This document shows positions 15,853 to 25,572 of a stretch of 64,000 nt of DNA, one piece after another (position 1 is the first letter of the stretch; each line of letters starts with the position of its first letter). The notes under the pieces are model-generated. The model was not told the DNA's origin. It made no database searches and saw nothing but the letters and a program-made list of their open reading frames with translations. The stretch comes from JBKHYJ01 sp046565505 (GTDB lineage: Bacteria; Acidobacteriota; Blastocatellia; UBA7656), in NCBI GenBank assembly GCA_046565505.1, contig JBKHYJ010000082.1:3795-67794 (forward strand). Reading direction: 5' to 3'. Position numbers and translations under genes: made by a program.

Positions 15853-17604
15853 GTGGTTTTTAAGGCTTTGGGCTTGACGGGTATCGCCGCGGTCGCGGTC
15901 GCGGCGGCAGTCTTCGTGATGCGCCCCTCTTACGTCGGCACGCGCGCGGGGCATGCCGACGAGAATTATCTGAGCTCAAAGACATGCGCCTCCTGTCATT
16001 CGGATCATTATTCTTCCTGGTCGCGTACCTACCACAGCCGCATGACTCAGGAGGCCCGGCCCGAAACTGTGCAGGGGGATTTCGAGCGCGAGAATACCTT
16101 CGAGTACCTGGGGGTCAACGCGCGCATGCAGAGGGCGGGCGGCGCTTATTCGATGACGCTGACGCACCCCGACGGCCGCGTCCAATCGTTCACGATTGAC
16201 CGCACAGTGGGCTCGCGCCGGGTCGAGCAGTACCTTACGCGGCAGGACGGCCAATACGTGCGGCTCCCGCTCGCGTACGATCTGACGAACCGCAGGTGGA
16301 TGAGCCTCAACGGGTCGTTCTTTTACCCGGACGGCAATAACTTTTTTCAACACCAGGCGCAGTGGGACGCCAATTGCGTCTTCTGTCATAACGTAAAGGC
16401 CCAGCCGAATTTCGACTCGCGGTCGCGGCAATTCAATACGGAAGTGGCGGAACTGGGCGTAGCCTGCGGCGCGTGCCACGGCGCCTCGGCCGAGCATGCG
16501 GAGGAGGCCGCGTCTCCCCTGACCCGGGCTCTGTGGCGGCTTTCCGACGGCGACCCAAAGCGCATAATCGACCCGCTCAAGCTGAGCCCCGACCGTTCGA
16601 TGATGGTCTGCGGGCATTGTCACGGCCAGCGCGTCCCTGAGCCGATAAGCAGGATTCAGGAAATCTTAGGCAAGGGCGACCCTTACAACTCTGGCGAAGA
16701 CCTGTCGAAGTATTACAGCCCTGTCGCGCGCGAAACCAGGGTCGGGAGCTATTCGTTCGCCAACCGCTTCTGGCCCGACGGGTCACCGCGGCTGACGGCT
16801 TACGAATACCAGGGGATTTTGCGCTCTCGTTGTTTTACCGGAGGCGACGCGGCGAACAGAATAAACTGCCTCACCTGTCACACTATGCATGGCGGCGACC
16901 CCAGGGGCCAGATAACCGACGAGAACCGCACGAATGCGCCTTGTGTCGCCTGCCACCAACAATTCGCCTCGAAGGAGGCTCTGGACTCTCACACCAGACA
17001 TATAGGCGATTCGAGCGCTAGCCGCTGCTACGCCTGCCACATGCCGCGTGTCGTCTACGGCGTAATGTCTGTCCACCCCACGCATGAAATCACAATTCCC
17101 GCGCCCCAACTTACCGCATCGGATTCTATCCCCAACGCCTGTAATCAATGCCATCTCGATAAGTCAGTCAATTGGGCAATAGGCGAATCGAAGCGGCTCT
17201 GGCCCGAGAAGTATGGCGCGGTCGCGGTTAGCGGCGACCATCAGTTTGATTTGCCTGAAGGGCCCCGCGCCCTCTTTGCCGGCGACGCGCTGGCTCGCGC
17301 GCTGGCCGCCGAAGCGATGGGGGGGGGCGGCCCGGTGGCTCCCGACGCGCGGTGGGCCCTGCCTTACCTTATAGAGGCGTTTTCCGACAACTACCCTGTC
17401 GTCAGATTCTTTGCCGCGAATGGCTTGGCCGCCGCCAAGCGCGGACTCGCCAAGCCTGACTACCTCGCGACGTTTGAAGCGAGGCAATCGTCTCTGAACC
17501 AGTGGAAGGCGCTCGTCGATGCCACCACGCGCGACGAGGTGTCGGCCCTGGCTCGCATGCTGCGCGCGAGGCGCAACGAAGTCGATATAGAAGTCGGCGA
17601 ATGA
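15853..17604 (+). CDS. Octahaem c-type cytochrome
   Basis: Eight CxxCH haem-binding motifs are present: CASCH, CVFCH, CGACH, CGHCH, CLTCH, CVACH, CYACH and CNQCH. With GTG 15853 as start (583 residues) they begin near residues 45, 175, 205, 253, 339, 364, 392 and 430. GTG 15853 is chosen because GGAGG sits 5 bases upstream; a start at 15793 would add 20 residues. A single N-terminal hydrophobic segment (LTGIAAVAVAAAVFVM) would anchor or export it to the periplasmic side. All motifs are of the five-residue type, and the order resembles cytochrome c-554/doubled-CxxCH proteins rather than NrfA, whose active-site haem uses CxxCK. After the last haem about 130 residues look like helical repeats. 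An electron-transfer role is likely; the partner is unknown. Confidence 0.88.
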   Translation: MVFKALGLTGIAAVAVAAAVFVMRPSYVGTRAGHADENYLSSKTCASCHSDHYSSWSRTYHSRMTQEARPETVQGDFERENTFEYLGVNARMQRAGGAYSMTLTHPDGRVQSFTIDRTVGSRRVEQYLTRQDGQYVRLPLAYDLTNRRWMSLNGSFFYPDGNNFFQHQAQWDANCVFCHNVKAQPNFDSRSRQFNTEVAELGVACGACHGASAEHAEEAASPLTRALWRLSDGDPKRIIDPLKLSPDRSMMVCGHCHGQRVPEPISRIQEILGKGDPYNSGEDLSKYYSPVARETRVGSYSFANRFWPDGSPRLTAYEYQGILRSRCFTGGDAANRINCLTCHTMHGGDPRGQITDENRTNAPCVACHQQFASKEALDSHTRHIGDSSASRCYACHMPRVVYGVMSVHPTHEITIPAPQLTASDSIPNACNQCHLDKSVNWAIGESKRLWPEKYGAVAVSGDHQFDLPEGPRALFAGDALARALAAEAMGGGGPVAPDARWALPYLIEAFSDNYPVVRFFAANGLAAAKRGLAKPDYLATFEARQSSLNQWKALVDATTRDEVSALARMLRARRNEVDIEVGE

Positions 17605-17637
17605 TGGAAAGATCGCTCCCCGAATGAGAAGGGTGTA

Positions 17638-18084
17638 ATGGCTAAGGGCAAATCAAATCCCGCGGCTGAGCAATCAGCCTCGTTTTCGCGAATGATGTTT
17701 CAAGGCTGGGTCAGCGTGGCCGTGTGGATGAGCGCGGGCCTGTTGCTCGAAGGGCTGCTCGGATACAAGATACCTTCCTACCTTAATGACATGCAGCGGC
17801 GCGAGCTTTTCCGCCTGGCACATACACATGGCGCATTCCTGGGACTGGTGCTGGTCGCAGGCGCGCTGTGCGTGCGACGCGGCGCAACGCCCCCGCGCGC
17901 CGCAAGCCTGTCGCTCAGCGTCGGGTCGGCGTTGATGCCCGTGGGATTTTTGCTCGCAGGCATCTGGCATCCCGAAGGCGACCCCGGCCTCGCAATCTGG
18001 ATAGTTCCGCCTAGCGCCCTCTTAATCATTTTTGGCGCCTTTGCTTTCGCCCTGGCTTACTCTAAGGGGGCTACTTCTTCATAG
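17638..18084 (+). CDS. Small four-helix membrane protein of unknown function
   Basis: This 148-residue hydrophobic protein follows the cytochrome gene by 33 bases. GAGAAGGG lies just before its ATG. Four transmembrane helices are visible: near residues 20-40, 55-80 (which carries HTHGAFLGLVLVAGAL), 90-112 and 117-138. The His pair HTHG in the second helix could bind haem or metal, a point to check given the cytochrome next door. I recognise no family name. Co-transcription with the cytochrome is likely from spacing and direction. Confidence 0.6.
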   Translation: MAKGKSNPAAEQSASFSRMMFQGWVSVAVWMSAGLLLEGLLGYKIPSYLNDMQRRELFRLAHTHGAFLGLVLVAGALCVRRGATPPRAASLSLSVGSALMPVGFLLAGIWHPEGDPGLAIWIVPPSALLIIFGAFAFALAYSKGATSS

Positions 18085-18165
18085 GCGTGCCTCGCCTTCT
18101 TATTCCTCAATTTAGCCGCGAACCCCTTGATAGATATTCCAGCATATTACTTCCCTATGGCTCTA

Positions 18166-18223
18166 AATATCTGAGGTAATGTTTAATAAAAAACTTGACA
18201 ATAGCATGCTCAGATATTACTAT
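18166..18223 (+). promoter_or_regulatory. dnaK promoter overlapping a HAIR-like HspR operator
   Basis: TTGACA (18195-18200) and TACTAT (18218-18223) with 17-base spacing form a strong sigma70-type promoter. CTTGACA-N7-GCTCAGA (18194-18214) overlaps the -35 box and matches the HAIR consensus CTTGAGT-N7-ACTCAAG at 9 of 14 positions. A perfect 10-bp inverted repeat, AATATCTGAG (18166-18175) and CTCAGATATT (18209-18218), reuses the same right half-site. No CIRCE element (TTAGCACTC-N9-GAGTGCTAA) is present. The hspR gene lies at the end of this operon, so HspR autoregulation is the natural reading. Binding is inferred. Confidence 0.6.
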
Positions 18224-18256
18224 TAGGGTGACCTTAAAATCTGGAGGCTAATAATA

Positions 18257-20179
<1,923 letters not shown>

Positions 20180-20197
20180 GAAATAGCGGACGAGGAC

Positions 20198-20241
20198 CGG
20201 GGCCGGCGGCGGCCTGTGATTTCAGTACCCCGCCGGCCCCG
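20198..20241 (+). promoter_or_regulatory. GC-rich hairpin between dnaK and dnaJ
   Basis: CGGGGCCGGCG (20198-20208) and CGCCGGCCCCG (20231-20241) form a perfect 11-bp stem around a 22-nt loop in the short dnaK-dnaJ gap. No T-tract follows. A structure of this strength could cause partial termination, or protect the dnaK message 3' end after cleavage, lowering DnaJ relative to DnaK. The dnaJ ATG is 27 bases beyond the stem. Confidence 0.6.
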
Positions 20242-20267
20242 ACCCTGTGTTCTTGACCACTGTTTTT

Positions 20268-21353
20268 ATGTCTAACAACGGCGACTATTATAAGGTGCTC
20301 GGGATCCCGCGAGGCGCGAAGGCGGACGATATAAAGAAGGCTTACCGCAGGCTCGCGCGCCGCCATCACCCCGACGTCAACCCGGGCGACAAGGAATCCG
20401 AGGAGCGATTCAAACAAATCTCCGAGGCGTTCGAGGTCTTGTCTGACCCGAAAAAGCGCGAGATTTACGACCGCTACGGGCATTATTCCGAGCATGCCGC
20501 GGCCGGCGCGGGGTCCGTGTTTGATTTCGCGAACTTCGGCGCGGCTAACTTCCGAGACATCTTTTCTGAGATCTTCAGCACCGTCAGGCCGCAGACGGGC
20601 CAGCCGCGCAGGCAGGCCGCGCGCGGCTCTGACATAGAGTACCCGCTCGCAGTCACGTTCGAAGAGGCGATGCGGGGACTGTCGACCAAAATAGAGATCG
20701 ACAGGAGCGAAAGCTGCGCGTCATGTAAGGGCCTGGGAGAGGCCGCGGCCCCCAACGTCAACTGCCCAGCTTGCGATGGGACGGGGCAGCAGGCCGGTCG
20801 CTTTACGGGAACGTCGCGCTGCCATCAGTGCGGCGGCACCGGGAAAGTCGCGCAGCCTTGCTCGGTTTGCAAGGGCAGCGGGGTCACCCCCGAGCGTGAA
20901 ACTATTTCGGTGAAGATACCCGCGGGGGTTGAAACCGGGTCGCGCATCAGGGTCGCGGGCAAGGGGCATGCCGGCGCTTACGCGGGGCCATACGGCGACC
21001 TTTACATCATCACCAACGTAGGCGATCACCCTTACTTCAAGCGGCAGGGGGATAATATTTATTGCGCCGTGCCGGTCACGGTCCCGGAAGCCGCGCTCGG
21101 CGCGAAGATAGAAGTCCCGACGGTTGACGGCAAGGCGTTGCTTAGGATTCCGCCGGGGACGCAGTCGGGTCAAAAGTTCAGGCTGAGGGAGCGTGGGGCG
21201 CCCAGCCTGCGGGCGCGCGGTATTCGGGGGGACCAGTTCGTCGAGGTTAAGATAACTCTCCCCAAAGTCATCAGCGAAGAGACCAAAGAACTGTTGCAGA
21301 GGTACGCCCGAAATAATCCCGAGAATCCGCGGGCCGAAATGGGGCTTGAGTGA
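20268..21353 (+). CDS. dnaJ: DnaJ-type co-chaperone with zinc-binding domain
   Basis: The J domain carries the HPD tripeptide at residues 34-36 in RRHHPDVNPG. Four CxxCxGxG repeats follow: CASCKGLG (C150), CPACDGTG (C166), CHQCGGTG (C185) and CSVCKGSG (C198). Together with the C-terminal substrate-binding domains this is the type I DnaJ layout, although the Gly/Phe linker is short and less Gly-rich than usual (EHAAAGAGSVFDF). It stimulates the DnaK ATPase and hands over unfolded clients. ATG 20268 is preferred over GTG 20247 because MSNNGDYYKVLG matches the family start. It ends 44 bases before the next gene. The missing long G/F region is the only oddity. Confidence 0.93.
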   Translation: MSNNGDYYKVLGIPRGAKADDIKKAYRRLARRHHPDVNPGDKESEERFKQISEAFEVLSDPKKREIYDRYGHYSEHAAAGAGSVFDFANFGAANFRDIFSEIFSTVRPQTGQPRRQAARGSDIEYPLAVTFEEAMRGLSTKIEIDRSESCASCKGLGEAAAPNVNCPACDGTGQQAGRFTGTSRCHQCGGTGKVAQPCSVCKGSGVTPERETISVKIPAGVETGSRIRVAGKGHAGAYAGPYGDLYIITNVGDHPYFKRQGDNIYCAVPVTVPEAALGAKIEVPTVDGKALLRIPPGTQSGQKFRLRERGAPSLRARGIRGDQFVEVKITLPKVISEETKELLQRYARNNPENPRAEMGLE

Positions 21354-21397
21354 GCGGGCCGTCGGGCCGGCTCGGTTGAAAGAGTGTGGGGGAAACT

Positions 21398-21688
21398 ATG
21401 GGAGAGGCGCTCGTCTGGTTGGCGGTGCTGTTGATTATCGCGGCGATGCTCTGGTCTCTGGTCAGGGAGAGCAATCGCAAGATGAACCGCACGGTCGAAG
21501 AGTACGAGCGCGAGATGGCCGAATCCCGGAATTCGATGTTGCGCGCGGGGCTGCTTGAGCTGGACAAGTTCGTCGGAAACGAGCGTGAAAAGCGCGCCGC
21601 CGTCGAGCACCTGAAGGATGAAGAGCAGGGGCTCACGAAGTTGGGCGGCAAGGCCGATGATGTTGATCGAACCGCGGGCCGAAGGTAA
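21398..21688 (+). CDS. Small TM/coiled-coil protein in heat-shock operon
   Basis: ATG 21398 (96 residues) follows GGGGGA and is preferred over GTG 21386. One transmembrane helix spans residues about 3-21 (ALVWLAVLLIIAAMLWSL). A charged, probably coiled-coil region with Glu/Lys/Arg heptads follows to residue 80. Its TAA overlaps the hspR start (TAATG), so translation is probably coupled. I recognise no family. Its place between dnaJ and hspR suggests a role in membrane stress sensing or in adapting the chaperone machinery, which is inferred from context only. Confidence 0.7.
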   Translation: MGEALVWLAVLLIIAAMLWSLVRESNRKMNRTVEEYEREMAESRNSMLRAGLLELDKFVGNEREKRAAVEHLKDEEQGLTKLGGKADDVDRTAGRR

Positions 21689-22086
21689 TGTCGAAGAATA
21701 AGAAGGCAAAGAAATATACGATAAGCGTCGTGGCGGAGCAGTACGGCGTTCACCCGCAGACGCTGCGCCTGTACGAGCGGGAAGGGCTCATAAAGCCATC
21801 GCGCTCCGCCAAGGGCACGCGCTACTACACCGAGGAAGACATCGAGCAGCTAGAGCTAGTGCTGAGCCTCACGCGCGACCTCGGGGTCAACCTCGCCGGC
21901 GTCGAGATCATACTGAACATGCGCGAAAAGATGAACCAGATGCAGCGCGAGTTTGAAAACTTTTTGCAGTACATACGCGACAACATAGGCCAGGAAATTT
22001 TCCACAGGGACGAGCACTCCAAGAGCGCGCTAGTGCCCCGCCGCCGCATAGAGCTGGTTGTCAAGAAGGGCGGCCGCGCGGATTGA
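21688..22086 (+). CDS. hspR: HspR, MerR-family heat-shock repressor
   Basis: This 132-residue protein has a MerR-type winged helix-turn-helix: YTISVVAEQYGVHPQTLRLY (about residues 10-29), then EREGLIKPSRSAKGTRYYTE, and a long helix (NMREKMNQMQREFENFLQYI) for dimerisation. The Val-His-Pro-Gln-Thr-Leu-Arg segment is diagnostic of HspR. In actinobacteria HspR binds HAIR sites upstream of dnaK with DnaK as co-repressor and represses its own operon. Here it is the last gene of the dnaK operon, and a HAIR-like site overlaps the dnaK promoter. The metal-binding Cys of metal-sensing MerR proteins is absent. The ATG overlaps the preceding stop codon. Confidence 0.93.
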   Translation: MSKNKKAKKYTISVVAEQYGVHPQTLRLYEREGLIKPSRSAKGTRYYTEEDIEQLELVLSLTRDLGVNLAGVEIILNMREKMNQMQREFENFLQYIRDNIGQEIFHRDEHSKSALVPRRRIELVVKKGGRAD

Positions 22087-22330
22087 CAGTCCATTCTCCG
22101 GCAGGCCGGACTCAATAAAAAAACATTGCGGGTCAGCCATTCGGAAGGATCGAGGCACGGCGGCTTGAGAATTTGCGACCGGACGCTACCCGGCAATCAT
22201 TTTTCTTAACCCCGCCAGCATTTCTTGCATTGTCCTGACACGCTCCCGCGTCATGTATACCTGAAAAGCTTTCCCTGGGATAAATTCAGTCAAAAGTCAG
22301 CCTCAGACAGACGCCCTGGAGGTTCCAGCC

Positions 22331-25300
22331 ATGTCCAGCAGGTCCGCGCGCGCGGCGGCATTCGCCCTCGCGCTTGTTCTCACTCTCTCCCCACTCGCGT
22401 ACGGTGACGACCTTGATAACGTTACCTTCATCGGTAGCATAAAGGATAACTCCGGCGCGGCGATACAGGGGGCCGAGGTGGCCCTCACTAACACCGCGAC
22501 AGGCGTCTGGCGCATAGCCGCCAGCGACGCCGCGGGCCGCTACCGAATAACCGAAAGCCATGCGGGGTCCTACCGTCTCAGTGTTTCCGCCCCCGGCTTT
22601 AAGGAGGAACAAAGCGAAGAGGTACTGGTAAGCTCGGGCCGGAACGTTTCGTTGGATTTCATCCTAGCGCCCTCCGGCGTGAGCGAGCGGATGACCGTCG
22701 AAGCGGTCTCCATCCCTCTCGTGGACACCTCGCGCACGGTGGCAGGCGACACGATATCCCGGCGAGAGCTTGAAGAGCTGCCCATCCTATCTCGCAACCC
22801 GCTGGAACTGATCTCATTATTAGGCGGCGTGGCAGAAGCCCCGCTCTCCACGTCGGAGCTGGCGGAAGAAGGGCCGGGGCAATTCCTTCGGGGGACTCCA
22901 GAGGAGGCGGGCTTCCTGTCGCTCACAGGCGCTCCCGCGACATCAAACAACATCACGATTGACGGCCTCGACGATAACGACGACCGGGCGGCGCGCGAGC
23001 GCATCACCCTCAACCCAGAATCAATCGCCGAGCTGCAAGTGATAACCAATCAGTACGCCGCGGAGTATGGAAGAGCTTCAGGCGGGCGAATCAATGTCAG
23101 GACGCGGGGCGGCGCGAATCATTACGATGGCGAACTCTATCTCTACTTCGGGGACGAATCGCTCAACGCAAACACTTACTTTCGCAACGCGCGCGGGCTC
23201 GGCCGCCTGCCGCAGCAACAGCGCAGGGAAGGGGCTGTGCTGTCAGGCCCGGTACACATGCAAAGTGGGTTCTTCTTCGCGAGCTACGAACGATTCGACG
23301 TGACAGATTTCGCAGAGGTAACCGCGCTCCTGCCCGTCAAAACGAACCCGCTCTTCCCGCTGCCCTCGCCCAACATGCGGCCGCCGGGCGAGAGCCCTGT
23401 CGGTTTATTCAGCGAAGAGATTTCCACCCCCGAGACGAGAAACCTATTTAACGCGCGCGCGGATTTCAACTTCAGCCAGTCGCACAATGCCTCCGTCAGG
23501 TGGGACCTGCTGAAGGGGGCGAATAAGCGGGGATTCCCTGGGGGCAACCGCTTGCCGGATTCCATCTTGATCGAAGGCCGCGACTCAGATTCAATCGGCC
23601 TGGCCGACAACTTCGTCATTACGTCAAGCCTTGTCAACCAGGCGAGGCTTCAGTATTCGACCCTGCGGCCGCGCAACCGCGCGAGCGCTGATTCCGCGGG
23701 CGTCATAATAAGAGAACCCTCGCGCGTAGTGGCCGGCGCGTTCACGGGAAGCGCCGCGGCCCCCGCGTCCGCCAGGGAAGAGATGCGTGTGCAGCTTCAA
23801 GACAACTTGTCCTATCTTAGGGGGTCTCACCTATTGAAGGCGGGGGCCGACGTTCAACTCGTGCGCTCAAGCTTCGCCGACCTGTTCGCGACCGGAGGCG
23901 AGTACACGTTTGAGACTGTAGAGGATTTCCTGGGCAACGCGCCGAGCCGCTTCTTACAGAGGTTCAATACTGAAAGTAAGTTGTCAAACAATGTGGCAGG
24001 CTTGTTCGTTCAGGACGAATGGAAGGTCAGGCGCGGCGTGACGCTCTCATTCGGGTTGCGATGGGACAACGAATCTATCGTTAACGACAGGGATAACATC
24101 AGCCCGCGCGTAGCCATCGCCTGGGACCCATTCGCCGGCGCCCCCTCCCGCAAACACAGGCGGGCGCCTGAAGCCGGCAAGACCGTCGTGCGCGCGGGCT
24201 TCGGCATTTTTTATAACAGGGCGCTCCTGCGCACGTTAGACGATTTCTCGCTGGGGGCTATGACTATGACTGTGGACTCCGATGTCACCCCTGGAGTCCT
24301 GATGGTCGCGCGATTCCCGAATGGGTTGAAGGACGAATCAATCATCAGCCGCTTCGGGATGCCGGAGAGGAGGTTCCTGCGGCGAATAAGTGGCGGGCTT
24401 GAGATTCCATACACGATTCAATCAGGACTGGGGGCCGAGCGGCAGGTCAGCAAGCGGCTCGTCGTGACGGCGGACTATATCTTCACGCGGGGGGCGCACC
24501 TCTGGCGGGAAAGCAACATCAACGCGCCCGTTCTGCCTCCCGGCTTCGCGAACTTCACGGAGTTTCTGCTCGGCCGCGATTTCGATAATCGCCTCGCCGC
24601 GGCCGGGTCGCGCCCGATCTCGGGGGCGAGCGCAGACGTTGTGCGATTTGACCTCGGGATTAGTACCTCGACAACGCAGGGCGCGATCAGGGTGGAGAAT
24701 GGGATTCGCGTGCTCACGCTAGGCTTGAATGCGCCGCGCTCGTCAAACATCTCCGCCGCGCTGAACGCCATTCGCTTCCTCAGACCCGACCCGTCGCTCA
24801 CGCAGGTGGAGCGGCTCGAATCGTCCGGGAACTCTTTTTATCACGGCGGGATTCTCTCGGCGCGTTACGCGGCCGGCCGCCGCGCTCATTTCCGCGTGGT
24901 TTATACTCTATCGAAACTGATTGATGAAGGAACGACGAACACGGCCTCGCCTCAAGTCTTATCCGACCGCAGGGCGGAGCGGGCGCTCTCGCTACAGGAC
25001 CAGCGACACAGAATCGGCTTCAGCGGCCTGTTTCAAGTCCCCCTAATCGGACTGGACGTGTCGCCCGCCGTGTCGTTCGGCTCGTCCAGGCCATTCAACA
25101 TAGGCGCGGGCTTTGACCGTAACCTGAACGACATAGAGAATGACCGCCCGAACTTCGTGGCTCAAGTCGGCCGCCCCGTATGGAGGAGGCCGGGGACCGC
25201 CGCCGCCGGCGTTAAAGGTTCATTGGCGCTCGCGCCGATAGGGTCGAGCGGGAACCTGCCGCGCAACTATGGCCTGGGGCCCGGCACGCGGGTTATCAAC

Positions 25301-25495
25301 GTGCGAGCGTCCCGAATCTTCACGCTCGGCGAGCATGTCAGGCTCCGGCCTGCGGTCGATGTTTTCAACATCTTCAATAATTCCGTATTCAGCTTCGGCT
25401 CGGAATTCATCGACAGGGACGACGCGGATTTCCTCGTCCCCCGGAGGACGCAACGCCCGCGCGTAATACAATTGAATCTGAAGGTGTCGTTCTAG
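22331..25495 (+). CDS. TonB-dependent receptor with carboxypeptidase-regulatory domain (Oar-like)
   Basis: A 1054-residue outer-membrane protein. A signal peptide (AAAFALALVLTLSPLAYG) is followed by a beta-sandwich with NSGAAIQGAEVALTN-type sequence (about 33-115), the CarboxypepD_reg-like domain of Oar-type receptors common in acidobacteria. A plug domain follows (LEELPILSRNPLELISLLGG to AAEYGRASGGRINVRTRGG, about 140-260), then a beta barrel to the C-terminus. The last residue is Phe (NLKVSF), the outer-membrane sorting signal. No TonB box is obvious. Family members import large substrates or help secretion. No transporter partner lies nearby. GGAGG is about 9 bases before the ATG. The next gene is convergent. 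Confidence 0.92.
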   Translation: MSSRSARAAAFALALVLTLSPLAYGDDLDNVTFIGSIKDNSGAAIQGAEVALTNTATGVWRIAASDAAGRYRITESHAGSYRLSVSAPGFKEEQSEEVLVSSGRNVSLDFILAPSGVSERMTVEAVSIPLVDTSRTVAGDTISRRELEELPILSRNPLELISLLGGVAEAPLSTSELAEEGPGQFLRGTPEEAGFLSLTGAPATSNNITIDGLDDNDDRAARERITLNPESIAELQVITNQYAAEYGRASGGRINVRTRGGANHYDGELYLYFGDESLNANTYFRNARGLGRLPQQQRREGAVLSGPVHMQSGFFFASYERFDVTDFAEVTALLPVKTNPLFPLPSPNMRPPGESPVGLFSEEISTPETRNLFNARADFNFSQSHNASVRWDLLKGANKRGFPGGNRLPDSILIEGRDSDSIGLADNFVITSSLVNQARLQYSTLRPRNRASADSAGVIIREPSRVVAGAFTGSAAAPASAREEMRVQLQDNLSYLRGSHLLKAGADVQLVRSSFADLFATGGEYTFETVEDFLGNAPSRFLQRFNTESKLSNNVAGLFVQDEWKVRRGVTLSFGLRWDNESIVNDRDNISPRVAIAWDPFAGAPSRKHRRAPEAGKTVVRAGFGIFYNRALLRTLDDFSLGAMTMTVDSDVTPGVLMVARFPNGLKDESIISRFGMPERRFLRRISGGLEIPYTIQSGLGAERQVSKRLVVTADYIFTRGAHLWRESNINAPVLPPGFANFTEFLLGRDFDNRLAAAGSRPISGASADVVRFDLGISTSTTQGAIRVENGIRVLTLGLNAPRSSNISAALNAIRFLRPDPSLTQVERLESSGNSFYHGGILSARYAAGRRAHFRVVYTLSKLIDEGTTNTASPQVLSDRRAERALSLQDQRHRIGFSGLFQVPLIGLDVSPAVSFGSSRPFNIGAGFDRNLNDIENDRPNFVAQVGRPVWRRPGTAAAGVKGSLALAPIGSSGNLPRNYGLGPGTRVINVRASRIFTLGEHVRLRPAVDVFNIFNNSVFSFGSEFIDRDDADFLVPRRTQRPRVIQLNLKVSF

Positions 25496-25528
25496 GCGCG
25501 TGCCGCCGGGATAGCCCCGCACGGCGGG

Positions 25529-25562
25529 GTTACGGATTCACGAATATTAATGACTCCGTAAC
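25529..25562. terminator. Inverted repeat between convergent TonB and rhomboid genes
   Basis: GTTACGGA (25529-25536) and TCCGTAAC (25555-25562) form an 8-bp perfect inverted repeat with an 18-base centre. It lies just after the TonB receptor stop, preceded by a smaller CCCCG/CGGGG hairpin. No T-tract follows, so a bidirectional terminator is possible but not shown. Confidence 0.35.
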
Positions 25563-25572
25563 ACCGCGCCAC

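Noticed and set aside
18085..18256. A CIRCE element for HrcA upstream of dnaK
   Set aside because: No TTAGCACTC-N9-GAGTGCTAA-like dyad is present; the inverted repeat seen has different half-sites and hspR is in the operon.
20180..20267. A grpE gene between dnaK and dnaJ
   Set aside because: The gap is only 88 bases and holds a hairpin; grpE must be elsewhere.
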